From contig JADGJA010000196.1 in assembly GCA_027596035.1 (NCBI GenBank), positions 1 to 31,245 on the forward strand: a stretch of DNA of 31,245 bases, written 5' to 3'. The position numbers and the translations under genes are program-made. This document shows positions 11,763-21,818 of this stretch, piece by piece (positions within the stretch are counted from its first letter, which is position 1; each line of letters starts with the position of its first letter). This stretch comes from Thoreauomyces humboldtii (Eukaryota > Chytridiomycota > Chytridiomycetes > Spizellomycetales > Powellomycetaceae). The notes below the pieces were generated by a model. The model searched no databases. It saw only the letters and a list, made by a program, of their open reading frames with translations, and was not told the DNA's origin.

Positions 11763-13723
11763 ATGCAGCTGCTTAACGACATGTCTCTGTTGTCCCCACT
11801 ATTCGCTTTGGTCACGGCTGCCGACTCCATGCAAGCGACCCCTCCGGGTACCGCCCGAAGTGTGCATCAGGTATGGTCAAGCTTCTATACCTGGAAGATG
11901 TGTTGGTCAAAGTACATCTGGTTAACAGTCCATCGGTACACTTTTGGCAGCTCATCCCACGGACAGCACCAGTGGCAACGGCGCCGTTTCCATCTGCTAC
12001 GGCAGTATTGACTTCCAGCCAGTCAAATGTGCCCCAGGCACATCCAAAATCTGGCTCTTCCACAACGCAACTTACGCAAGTAACGCACCGGTGGCAGATT
12101 AGCGGATTCAGCACAGAGGGCAGCAACGGTGCAGCAGATGTCAGCGTTAGGGCTGGACAGCCGGCATTAATGGGAGGCCGTGACGGGGTGGCTACTGCAG
12201 TTCCCATTACTCAGTCCATAAAGCCAACCACTCATGTACCCCCAGGCTCCGATCTGTCCCGCAACAACACTGTTGGATACGACAGCCGGAAACCCGCCAT
12301 ACCAAGCACTTCCTCCACTCGTATGTCTGCGCCGATACTCAAAAGCTCAGCGAGACGTCCCTCATTATCATCATCTACAACCTCCACGAGGGCTTCGACG
12401 CTGCCGAAACCCGCCGCACGGCTCGAGCGATGCCAGCTGGAGAGCGCTTTGCTCAACATCCTTCGCGATTCCCTCATCTCTGGGGTACCTGCAGCTCGGA
12501 GTTCTCCGGCTTCCCTCGTATGTACTCCTTTGCGACCCGAGCTCCGCTACCGGGCGGCGCTAGAATCCTCGCGACTATCGAGAGGACGACTTGGTGTAGG
12601 GCCGAGGCCGGCATCGGTACCGTTAGCACGGCGAGCAGTGGTGTCAACAGACCAGCAGCAAGAAGTGACAGCATCGGCAGTGATGCCCATTTACTGTTTG
12701 CAGGATGTGATGGGGCGTGCCGTGCTCGGCAAGGTGGAGTCCCGAAGAGACCGAGAAACCTTGGGCGTGTCCAAACACGCGGGAATGGACACGGGGGACT
12801 GCAGGCGGTCGGCGCCAGTCAGCCGGGCAGCAGCAACTCCAAACCCAGTGCATCAAATGGCAAACCGAAACTCAGACATATTGGCTCATCCCAGAAGGCC
12901 GGAAAGCATCCATCGCTCCCCGACAACGGCCCGTCGAATTCGCGATCAAATTGCCGTGGACAATGTCCTGAAGAAAGCCCCCTACCAGAAGGTAAACTTC
13001 TTGCCGGTCTCTCTCGATGAACCATATCCTCAACTGATGCTCATCGCTGTACTTTGATTTCTGCATTCGGTTTCGACAGTATATGCAGCAGATGACGGCT
13101 CGCCTGAATTATGCGCGGTACAAAGTAGAGCAAGGCTGGCAGTCCAAATCGCTTGTGGAAATGCAGCAGTCGTTTGCCAAAGCAGAATCCGTTCAGGAAG
13201 TCTTTGAAACACGGCCACAGGCCTCCACCCGCAATCTGAAGCGCCGACGTGAGCAAGGTGAGTTTCGAGCGATTCTCTTCCGGTCTCTAGATATTAACAG
13301 AGCAATCTGGATACTATAGAAGGTCAAACCATTATCTGCACTGTTTCGGGACAGGGTTCTGCTCGGTCCCAAGTCTCCGGCTCAGAAGCGGGCGAAAGTA
13401 GTGCTTCGCAAGCCAGCGGCTCGCATGCCTCTCCAGATCTCGACATGGAGAGCGCGGCCCTGGTACTTCAATCACTCCGCGCGCCTATGACACAGTCTCC
13501 ACCGGCGTCACCTGCATCAGCTAAGCGTCGCAAACACAATGCCAGCCGCCGGAATGCTCCCGTCTTCAGGCCGTGGCGATGGGTCCCTCCCACTGCCGCC
13601 GTTCCAGCATCTACCACATCACCATCCAACTCGCAACTGGCCTCTCCAATATCCTCTGCATCGACAATGTCTCTCGAACCTTCGTCAGGACCCATGGACA
13701 CCACTGATGAGGGTTCAAATTGA
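11763..13723 (+). CDS. Whi5/Nrm1-like G1/S transcription repressor candidate
   Basis: Model: join(11763..11870, 11951..12991, 13080..13257, 13320..13723), 576 residues. The first intron is placed by a gttaac branch-like site 25 nt before cttttggcag; its phase 0 ends join the long open frame. The protein is mostly Ser/Thr/Pro-rich and disordered. The diagnostic segment spans the third junction (about 384-403): APYQK joined to YMQQMTARLNYARYKVEQGW. This fits the short helical GTB/Whi5 motif (RLxxAxYKVxxGW) by which Whi5, Nrm1 and related proteins bind SBF/MBF to restrain G1/S genes. Near the C-terminus, SAALVLQSL followed by a KRRK basic patch resembles conserved short motifs and a nuclear signal. 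Several SP/TP sites could be CDK targets. Only the GTB-like motif is specific, so the family call is tentative. Confidence 0.6.
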
Positions 13724-14096
13724 CCTTCCATACTGCCACACACTTTTCCCATGCTACCTCAACGCCTTTCCCTTGCAAACACCTCTTCCTCGCACGCAAA
13801 AACAAATGACATCTTTCTACATGCAGAATAAATGTCGGCTTCCGACCATCTGCCCTTCCTTTTGCTTCGTAACTTGCCAATAGAGAGGTTCTATGTGCGA
13901 CGAAAACGATTTGGGGGGCGGCGGGAAAACCGCTTTATCAAAGTTGTGTACTTTTTTACACCATGGAATGGTTTGGCTGCATAGAACTCGCAAGGGATTT
14001 CGCAACCGACTCGACAAATGGTCGCAACGAAGGCAGCCGTCCATAGTACCTCTCTGAAGTTCTCCGAAACTATGCGATTGGCTTTCTAGAGGGCGC
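13724..14096. other. Intergenic, no gene seen
   Basis: About 370 bp between the Whi5-like stop and the tRNA terminator. It presumably holds the 3' UTR of the Whi5-like gene. No open frame with a recognisable product was found. Confidence 0.5.
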
Positions 14097-14100
14097 AAAA
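14097..14100 (-). terminator. Pol III T-run terminator of tRNA-Ala
   Basis: On the minus strand a TTTT run lies 22 nt past the tRNA discriminator base, a normal RNA polymerase III stop. Confidence 0.6.
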
Positions 14101-14122
14101 GGGAAGGGTAACCCAGATGATC

Positions 14123-14194
14123 TGGAGAATCAGGGGATTGAACCCTGGGCTTCCTGCATGCAAAGCAGGCACTCTACCACTGAGTTAATTCCCC
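14123..14194 (-). tRNA. tRNA-Ala (anticodon UGC)
   Basis: A 72-nt cloverleaf, no intron, no encoded CCA beyond the discriminator A. The acceptor arm GGGGAAT pairs with ATTCTCC and includes a G3:U70 wobble, the classic alanine identity element. The D arm contains AGTGGTAGAG, the anticodon arm CCTGC-TTTGCAT-GCAGG gives UGC, and the T arm contains GGGTTCAATCCC, so the internal A and B box promoters are intact. Confidence 0.97.
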
Positions 14195-14323
14195 AGGCAG
14201 ATAATATGCCATGCCAAAAACAAATTATGACCGCTCAACGCTTTCACGGATTCGACCCTTAATCGACCACTAGGCGAGCCGGTCCCGCCTGTGCAAACTG
14301 CAAGGACAAGCCTGGAGATACGG

Positions 14324-14377
14324 CTGGTCTCTCGAGAACTCGAGAACTCGCGAAAACTCTCTCGACTGGTCTCTCGA
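14324..14377. repeat. 12-bp direct repeat upstream of phosphoribosyltransferase gene
   Basis: CTGGTCTCTCGA occurs at 14324-14335 and 14366-14377, separated by 30 bp containing two overlapping GAACTC units. The second copy ends 3 bp before the ATG at 14381. It may be a cis element or a small local duplication. Confidence 0.45.
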
Positions 14378-14380
14378 ACG

Positions 14381-15361
14381 ATGTGCATACTTTTCAAAGA
14401 CCGGATTGACGCTGGGGACCAGCTTGCAAAGGACCCTCGGATTGCCCGTTACGCAAACGACAAACACGTGATTGTTTTAGGTCTACCCAGAGGTGGAGTG
14501 CCTATTGCTTTCAGGTATGACGGGTTGGGAGCGGATGGCAGCGCATCAAAAGCTCAATGAACGCCCGTGTCCGCCCTTCCAGAATCGCAAAGGCGCTTAA
14601 TGCAAAGATGGAGGTAATGATCGTGCGCAAAATCGGGATCCCGAAATATCGAGAAGTGGCCATGGGGGCAATGTGCGCAAACTACTTTTCATTGCATTCG
14701 AAACATCAGACGACTGAGCATGTGTTCTGCAGTGCATCCGGTAACTTCAAGTATATGGCACGAGGAAGGATGACGAACTTCGGAGTCACAGATGCGGACG
14801 CAAAGGAGATCATCGCGGAGGAGGTACGAGATATTGCGCCTCCGCAAAGTCTGCCTTCTCTTCGACGACACTCATCTGGTATCAATAGCTTGACGAACTG
14901 CGACGCAGGGAACAGAAATACCGTAGAGGCGCGCGCTTTCCCGATCTCACCAACAAAACGGTTATACTCGCAGACGGTGAGTTCGTTAACTGTGAGGCAA
15001 TGTCCTGTTGGACGACAGCTGACGAGCACGGTAATAGACGGCATTGCGACTGGAGCAACTCTTCGTGTGGCGCTCATGGCCGTTCGGAGTCACAATCCTT
15101 CCTGTGTGATTGTGGCGGCTCCTGTAGGACCAGAGTCTACCGCTCGTGAACTCCGCAAGGAGGCCGATGAGGTGGTGGTCATACGTACTCCGCAAGCATT
15201 CAGTTGTGTCGGACAGTGGTGAGTATTTTCTAAAACCCAATTCTCGCGAAGGCGCTGACGCTTTCCTTTTATGCAGGTACGACTCTTTCCCGGAAACTCA
15301 TGATGAAGAAGTCCTCAAGTTACTGGCCCAGGCCGAGGAGGCTGGACTCGGAAGGTCGTGA
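14381..15361 (+). CDS. Phosphoribosyltransferase-domain protein (COG1926-like)
   Basis: Model: join(14381..14514, 14583..14672, 14733..14823, 14889..14976, 15038..15218, 15277..15361), 222 residues; the five introns are 58-68 nt and every junction keeps phase. The N-terminus reads LFKDRIDAGDQLA, then VLGLPRGGVPIAF, MIVRKIGIP and AMGAIASGN, the usual order in this type I PRTase-fold family. The PRPP loop is VILADDGIATGAT (130-142), whose Asp-Asp and Thr-Gly-Ala-Thr fit ribose-phosphate and pyrophosphate binding. The end, FSCVGQWYDSFPETHDEEV, is also typical. Bacterial relatives are annotated only as putative phosphoribosyltransferases, some fused to hydrolase domains; the base substrate is not known. 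A cytosolic nucleotide-related role is inference. Confidence 0.9.
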
Positions 15362-15684
15362 ATCTGGGAAACCTTGGCCCTCCTTGTTTTGTTCGAGCGT
15401 ACATCTGCTTTGAGCGCTCGGAATCTTCGATAGCTGTGCCGGCAGTCATCGGTCCATAAGGAAGAGCGCGGGAGAAAGGCGCGGCTATCAGAACTGTACC
15501 GTGGGCAATGAATAGTAGCAATAACGTGTGCTGGCTGAGTTGATCTGCCAAGACATGCGGCATGGCGAATGCCTCAGATCTATTTTTGGCTCGACATCAA
15601 TACGTACTCAAAACTTCCGAGTCCAGTGATAGAAACCGCTGAAGAAAAGAAGGCTAGCGCCCAAACACCCGTCGCAACAAGCCA
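15362..15684. other. Intergenic, probable 3' UTR and promoter
   Basis: This 323-bp stretch lies between two genes on the same strand. No reading frame with recognisable content or matching splice sites was seen, so it is taken as 3' UTR followed by the promoter of the GNAT-like gene. Confidence 0.5.
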
Positions 15685-16647
15685 ATGCGTGAACTCACAT
15701 CCTTCACGAAGGTGTCGCCAGCCGGCCTCGGTCTCATCACTCCATCCGGCAAGTCCAGGACAGCAAAGTCACTCCCAGACGTCAGTTCCCCTACGCCACG
15801 TCGTCGTCACCGTCCGGAAGCGGACGATGAAGACGTTCAGGACAGCGATGCTGGTTTTTCTGCACCCCTTGCTTTCCTATCAGAGTATCGCATTCCCGAT
15901 TCCGTTGCTCTACCCCGTCAACACCGCCCGGATCTCACTCAGAGGGATCTGACAGAACAGCATATTCCCGGGATCGTAGCCATGATGTACGCATCGCGCG
16001 AGTATTCGACAACCTACCGGTCCATCGCCTTCGAGGGAGAGGAGTATGCGCGTGTCTTCAGCGCTCGAGTCGGGAGCGCCGACCCCGGGCTGTCGGTTCT
16101 CTTTGTCCACGGAGACGAAGGCGGCGGTCGACCCGCCTTTGTGTCGGCGGTGATGGACCTGCGCACGGTTCTCGACGGATGGAAGAAGGCGAGAGACCTG
16201 GCAGCCGGGCTCGCGACCGACACGGGAGTCGTGGGGTCCGCGCAGCATCTTCCTCCGCCATCCAACACCTACAGCGTTCCGATCCGGACATTCCTCGAAT
16301 GCGGAAATCGAACTCTCGCGGTGCTGTACGAACGATTCCACTCCATTCCCTTCGGAAACATGATCTACGTTGGTGCTACTGCGGCGGATCCCTCCGTTGC
16401 TGGAAGCAACGTCTCCGCCTATGCCACGCAGTGCATGGTGGAGAAAGCAAGGAGTAGGGGATACGTGGGAATGTGCGGATGGAGCAGTCATCCTGCGGTG
16501 CTGAAGCTGGCAGAACGCTGCGGAGCCAAGATCATCGGCAGGGTTGACCTGTCTGAAATCGAAGTGGACGGAAGGAGACTTTTTGAGGAGCGCGGTGGGG
16601 AGGAGATCGGTAGCGTTTTTGCCAGTGCATTACCAACCTTTGAATAA
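15685..16647 (+). CDS. GNAT-like N-acetyltransferase domain protein
   Basis: Single exon, 320 residues from the first ATG. The first 80 residues are polar and low complexity, with an SPTPRRRHRP patch. From about residue 90 the sequence behaves like a GNAT fold: TEQHIPGIVAMMYASREY for the first helices, then strand-helix motif A-like NMIYVGATAADPSVAGSNVS, and a helix ATQCMVEKARSRGY. After that come WSSHPAVLKLAERCGAKIIG and the terminal VDLSEIEVDGRRLFEE, similar to the end of many GNAT proteins. The usual acetyl-CoA pyrophosphate loop (Q/RxxGxG/A) is not clear: the expected position reads SVAGSN. Substrate is unknown and activity is uncertain. Confidence 0.65.
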   Translation: MRELTSFTKVSPAGLGLITPSGKSRTAKSLPDVSSPTPRRRHRPEADDEDVQDSDAGFSAPLAFLSEYRIPDSVALPRQHRPDLTQRDLTEQHIPGIVAMMYASREYSTTYRSIAFEGEEYARVFSARVGSADPGLSVLFVHGDEGGGRPAFVSAVMDLRTVLDGWKKARDLAAGLATDTGVVGSAQHLPPPSNTYSVPIRTFLECGNRTLAVLYERFHSIPFGNMIYVGATAADPSVAGSNVSAYATQCMVEKARSRGYVGMCGWSSHPAVLKLAERCGAKIIGRVDLSEIEVDGRRLFEERGGEEIGSVFASALPTFE

Positions 16648-16918
16648 AACGACCAAACTTCAGGCCTGCCGGATGCTTGCATGTAAATGTCGGGCGGTCG
16701 GGGGCCTGCGGGGCGAGAGGGGTGTCGTGAGGGCCCAGCTTGACCTGGAGAAGGCTTGGTGAAGGCGAGAGCGGCTGGATGCTGGCGGCTGGGGAGAGCG
16801 GAGACCCCGATGCTAAGCTGTCGGAAAGATTTCCTTGTTGATTGCACAGCCTCTCGCTTTGCTTCTTTTTGGCTTCGCGACGTTTTTGGGCCTCAACACT
16901 CAGTTTATCACGAAGGAA

Positions 16919-19900
16919 ATGGCTTCTCCGCAAGCAGGCAGAGGGAGAGGCACGAGCGCTAGCACTCGTGGCTCATCTAGCAGGGGCGAAACACGAGGTG
17001 GTGGAAGTCGAGGCGGAAGTCGTGGCGGCCGAGGAGGGAGTCGAGGTGGTCGCGGACGTGGGCGAGGAGGCGGCCGAGGGACCTTCAACAATGGCTTTCG
17101 TGACCGAAGCATAAACGACACGACGACCCTCCCACTGAGTCTGACCGATCAGATGGAAGTCGACGGACCTCACCAGGGCGGCGATAGAGAGCTCGAGCAA
17201 CGGTTCGCCTTTAGGTTCAACAAGAAGGTCCTGAACCGGAAGGCGGAACGGAAACAGAAGCGGGTGGAGAAGAAGCAGCAGATACACCATCATCACGCTC
17301 AAAAGAAGGGGCACGACGCAGAGTCAGATCAGGTAAGGATTTACCGAGGTAGCAGGGTGTACTAGGTAGGACCTGGACTAACCCCTCTTCCCTCAAAGCT
17401 CGATATTGTCACTCCGGCGCCGGGTTCCTCGAAAAGAAAGCTGGCTGAATCCGCCGACCAAAACGATACCTCGGCCAAAAAGACAAAAGTTGCGATCCCA
17501 CAGGGGCCCTTGGCGGCAGCCAGGGCAGCAGCAAAGAAGTCAGCACCGGTCATCGACGCAGCCGCTCAGAAGCGACAGATGGATCGGTTGGCTTCCAAAA
17601 ACCCTAACTTTCACCGCATGCTGGTGGAGCAGGGTCTCGTGGACGAGGCTGGCGCGGTCCCCATCGGAAAGGCAGCCCTCGCTCAGGACGACGCTGAGAT
17701 CTCGAAGTACGCTAAGAAACTTAAGATCAAGGACAGGACGAAGGTCCCGTCGGCTTTCACCGAGGACGGCCTGGACTATCTTTTCAAGGGGCTTATGGGA
17801 GACGGGGGGATCTCGGAAGGCGAGGACGGCGGCGGCTACGAAGAGTTCCTCGCGCAAAAGCGTGCAAACCAGCCCAAAAAGTCCAAACTCGCTGAAGCTG
17901 CAGTGTCTGAAGATGAGGAAGGCGATGAGGATCTTGGCGAATCTGATGCCTACGATGATCAATTCGCAGACTTCGGAGCCGAGTTTGATCCCAACGAGGG
18001 AGATGACGTCGATGAGTTTGGTCTTACCGGTGACTTGCGACTGGAAGATTACGATTCGGATGTTGAAGAGCTGGAAGATGATGAAGAGTTGGACGAGACG
18101 AACTTTGATTCAGAGCTGGACAGTGATTCCGATGTTCCTGCCGACGTTTCTGATGGGGAAAGCTTGGACGACGACGAAGATGCTTCGGACGGGAACGACT
18201 CAGAGGATGACAGGCGCAGGGATGAAGCTGCGGAAGGAAGCTTGGAAGCAGATTCTGGCGATTCTGATGGACCGGATTCGGAAGCTGAGGAGCCAATACC
18301 GAAGTCCACTGCCCCCGCAGTACCAGCCGGCAAGTATGTGCCGCCACACATGCGCGGGCAACCCGCCAGCAAAAGCGAGCAATACCTTCGCTTGAAGCGT
18401 CAGATGCAGGGTCTTTTGAACAGGCTTAGTGACGCCAACATGGAGTCCATCCTGAACGGGATCGAAGAGTGCTACCGGAAGCATTCGCGACACGATTGCA
18501 CCGAGATTCTCACCGACTCGATCGTCGGTTTCATCGCCGACCACGCAAACCTCCTCGACTCGTTTGTCATGACCTACGCAGCATTCGTGGCTGCTCTTTA
18601 CAACGCCATCGGAATCGAGTTCACGGCCCATCTGGTCCAGACCATGGTCGAGCTGTTCGACACGTCTCGCGCTGGCTACTTGGCGGATAGGGAGACGGAC
18701 CCGGATGGCGTTCAAGCCAAGAGCAAACGCTGCACGAACATCGTGACCCTCCTGGCATATCTCTATAATTTCGAGGTGGTTGCATGCGTTCTTGTCTACG
18801 ATGTGGTGCGGGTCGCCATTGAGGACCTGACGGAGATGGATGTCGAGCTACTATTGCGGATGCTGAGAATCTGCGGCTTCCAGCTCCGTGCTGATGACCC
18901 GCTTGCACTCAAGGACATCGTCGTTGCGATTCAAGACGCGGCGGCAAAGCAGTCCTCCACGTCTGGCACACGATTCAAGTTCATGGTCGAGACGATCATG
19001 GACCTCAAGAACAACAAACGCAAACTCCAAAAGCGCGGGGCGTTGCCAGGAGGAGCGGACGGCACGCAGCAAGATCGACTGAAGAAGTTCGTAGCCAACC
19101 TCGGAAAGAAGCGCACAGGTCACAATGCCGAGCCCCTCCGCGTCGGACTTGCCGACATCCGCAATGTCGAGACGAAGGGCAAGTGGTGGCTCGTCGGTTC
19201 CGCGTGGGCAGGTCACGACGGTGCAGCCGCTGTGGCTGCATCCCAGCTCGCTCAGGATGCGGGTACTTCGGCCGAAACCCGGGTGGCATCGGACGACCTG
19301 CTCCGTCTTGCGCGAGCTCAGAAGATGAACACGGACGTTCGTCGAAGCATCTTTGTGGTTCTCATGAGCAGCGAAGATTGCGTGGACGCGTTCGAACGTC
19401 TCCTCAAACTCCACCTCAAGGACAAACAGGAGAGGGAGATCGTGAGGGTCCTAATCCACTGCTGCAACCAAGAGCGCGTGTACAACCCATATTACGCTCT
19501 GGTGGCGAGTCGGGTCTGCGAGCACGCTCATGGTTTCAAGGTCACATTCCAGTATGCTCTGTGGGACGCGTTCAAAGCGATGGCGGCCGCGGGAGGAGGA
19601 GGTGGAGGAGATGATGACGAAGACGAGTCGGATGCAATGGACGTCAGGAAGGTTTCGCATCTAGCGAAACTCTATGCATACCTCATCGCCGTCGATGCTG
19701 CTTCCTTGGGCGTCTTGAAGGTGAGCTCAGACTATTCCTTTACGCACCCACCTTTCGCAGTTATCGCTGACCATCGTTTTGTCCCTTGTTGCGTAGGCCC
19801 TTACGTTCACGTCCCTCGCACCGCTGCAAACTCTCTTCCTCAAGCTACTTCTCACCACTCTCTTCACGACGCATCTCACAGACGATTCCAAGGTTCACGC

Positions 19901-20069
19901 AGTGGTTGGTCGTGCATCGACGCAAGAGAACGTGCGGGAAGGGCTCGTCTTTTTCTTCAAGCGATGGGGAAGGGAAGGCTACGATGTCGGAGGGAAGAAG
20001 GTGGATTCGGACGCCATCGGGAGAGCGTGCGAGGTCGCCAGGGAAGCGCTGGCCGGCAACCCGATATGA
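16919..20069 (+). CDS. SGD1: Nucleolar MIF4G/MA3 protein NOM1 (yeast Sgd1), ribosome biogenesis
   Basis: Model: join(16919..17332, 17399..19720, 19797..20069), 1002 residues; ATG 16919 is the first in frame. Family members act in the nucleolus in small-subunit rRNA processing through their MIF4G and MA3 helical repeats. The N-terminus carries an RGG/GAR-like block (about residues 7-56) and a basic region with KKxKR-type signals. A long Asp/Glu-rich segment (about 300-440) precedes KYVPPHMRG, which marks the entry to the MIF4G domain (about 460-700; LKRQMQGLLNRLSDANMESIL onward). The MA3 domain follows at about 780-900 (DVRRSIFVVLMSSEDCVDAFERLL, QERVYNPYYALV). The last exon encodes the conserved C-terminal helices (VREGLVFFFKRW). 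Codons 333-661 have a near-identical copy at 25589-26574. It converges on the cytidine deaminase gene with a 135-bp gap. Confidence 0.96.
17983..18968 (+). repeat. Source copy of a 986-bp segmental duplication (inside NOM1)
   Basis: This stretch of NOM1 exon 2 matches 25589-26574 at a constant offset of 7606 bp, with no gaps and 13 mismatches counted by eye. It covers the acidic linker and roughly the first two thirds of the MIF4G domain. The frame around it is intact, which marks it as the parental copy. Confidence 0.97.
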
Positions 20070-20204
20070 AGGACATAAAGAAGAAATCTATTTTTACGAC
20101 CCAAGCCGTGTCTACGCCCTAAAAACGCCTGTCCGTCTCTTGGTACGCCGAAAAGGGAACGCAAGTTCAACCATAGTGAGCGTCAGTCCAATACACCAGC
20201 ACGT

Positions 20205-20970
20205 TCACTTGCGAGGACGGTCGAGGTCCTCTGGACCGAAGCTGTCCGGTAGCAAGTCCTCCAACGTGTACTTCTTGAATGTGCCATCTGGCTTGAAGTT
20301 GTACACCTAACATTTGATGTTGCGTTAACAGGTGATGCTGACCGGAGTCAGCGATGTGGGTAGCTCACCAGAAGACCCCGTCCGAACTCGACCATGAACT
20401 GACGACACACGCCGCAGGGCGAGATGAAGGCGTCCGTATCGCTGAACGGAGACGGAACCGTCGAAGCGTCAGTTGGGTTGTTTTCCCAACCAGAAACATC
20501 CGAACGAGGTGCTCACGTGGCGACTCCGACGACGAAAAACTTTCGCTCGCCCTCGCTCACAGCCTTTTGGAAAGCCGTCTGCTCGGCGCATCGGGTTGCT
20601 CCGTAGGATGCGTTCTCAACATTGCCTCCAAGGTATACATTTCCGGACTTTGCGATGAGTGCTGCTCCCACGCGGAATTTGCTGTATGGGGCGTATGAAC
20701 AGTTTTTGGCTGCAGAACAATCATCGTCAGTCGGGTGAAAGGCGGGAAAAAAGAGGATTCAATGGATGCCTGTACCTTCGGTGGCAAGGGCGAAGAGCTC
20801 GGCTTCCAGCGCCGAAGTCAGTTCGCCTGGCGGAACACGGATGCGAATATCAAAACCCCGGAAAATACGCAAGGCAGTCGGGGATTCAGACCCATACCAG
20901 TGCTCAGTAGCGTCTCGAGGACGTCCTTGGGGAGTACGCCGTTTGATACCTTGTTAACTTTGATTGACAT
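20205..20970 (-). CDS. CDD1: Cytidine deaminase
   Basis: Zinc hydrolase that converts cytidine and deoxycytidine to uridine and deoxyuridine in pyrimidine salvage. Model: complement(20205..20306, 20369..20441, 20517..20709, 20776..20826, 20898..20970), 163 residues; the four introns are 62-75 nt and all phases match. The sequence shows [13 protein letters not shown] (substrate pocket), [19 protein letters not shown] with zinc ligand Cys82 and catalytic Glu84, and SPCGVCRQ with zinc ligands Cys115 and Cys118, as in the homotetrameric all-cysteine class. The tail [23 protein letters not shown] is typical of the small eukaryotic enzyme. The CDD1 symbol follows yeast usage and rests on the motifs. 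Confidence 0.96.
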
Positions 20971-21818
20971 GGCTTTGTTGGAATGTGGATTTGGCCAAAG
21001 GGGGGCAGGGAAACGAGAGCGGATTTCTGAATGAGCGCGTTTTTAATTTGCCAACAAACGACAATCATCATGTGGTCCTTTTTCTGCTCACCTTTGGCCA
21101 AAACAGAGCGACAACCTTCAGAGAAGCACCTCGGCAAAGGGACTGTGTATTACGAAACTGACATTTTCTGCTTGCCAATCGAGGCCCGCTACCACACAAG
21201 CCATTCTGGTGCAGTCTGCGGCAGGTCGAATCCAGAATCATGAGTCTTCCCAAAGCTCGATCAGAACTCAGATCGTCCTCTACATACGCGGTGACTCAGG
21301 ATTTGGAGGTGTCCGCTCTTAAGTCAATCTACTTCCTGCTTTCCGCTCGGGACCAAGTCCGAGTCTGGCAACACACGCCAAACGCAAGCAAGTCACCGCG
21401 AGACCCCTACGTACGGTAAAGTGAGGCTCGCAAGGCCGGTCAAAGTGCGAAAGTGCAGGGCCTCGCATCAAATCTATCGTCATCCTCCCTTCGTTATGGC
21501 ACCAACAGCTCTGTCGAATTCCGCTTTGGCCGACCAAGGAAAAGGAGGAATACATCGCAGCTGAAGGGAAAAGTAGGAAAAGAGGTAGAGGGAAGTCAAT
21601 GGCGTCCAAGGTCGTAGAGAGTAACGAAGGAGATTGGGCGATGAACAGACGGAGAGCCAAAGCACTTTCGACAGTCTTGATCAACGGTGCTCGGGGGGTT
21701 TGCATTGCTCGCATCCCCTTCATGAAAGGGAAAGAGCGTAGGATTGTTCCCGGAGTAGGGACCCGCGAAATGACCGGCCGAGCAAAAGCGACATCTTGTT
21801 TGATGGCACCAAGCAAAT
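20971..21818. other. Gene-poor stretch between cytidine deaminase and GGT-family gene
   Basis: An 848-bp region upstream of the deaminase and downstream of the GGT-family stop. It should contain the deaminase promoter and the 3' UTR of the neighbour. Several open frames exist on both strands, but none has a recognisable domain or coding-like pattern. A hairpin-capable inverted repeat (ATTCTGG at 21203-21209, CCAGAAT at 21232-21238) is present; it does not fold as a tRNA. Confidence 0.5.

Noticed and set aside
11931..12090. Alternative frame SIGTLLAAHPTDST... after the first exon of the Whi5-like gene
   Set aside because: It uses an acceptor at 11930 and hits a stop after about 57 codons. The acceptor at 11950 has a better branch site and T-rich tract and joins the long frame leading to the GTB motif.
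21203..21238. tRNA-like element (ATTCTGG/CCAGAAT with a GGTCGAATCC stretch)
   Set aside because: Only about 22 nt lie between the arms; no D or anticodon arm can form. It is at most a simple hairpin.
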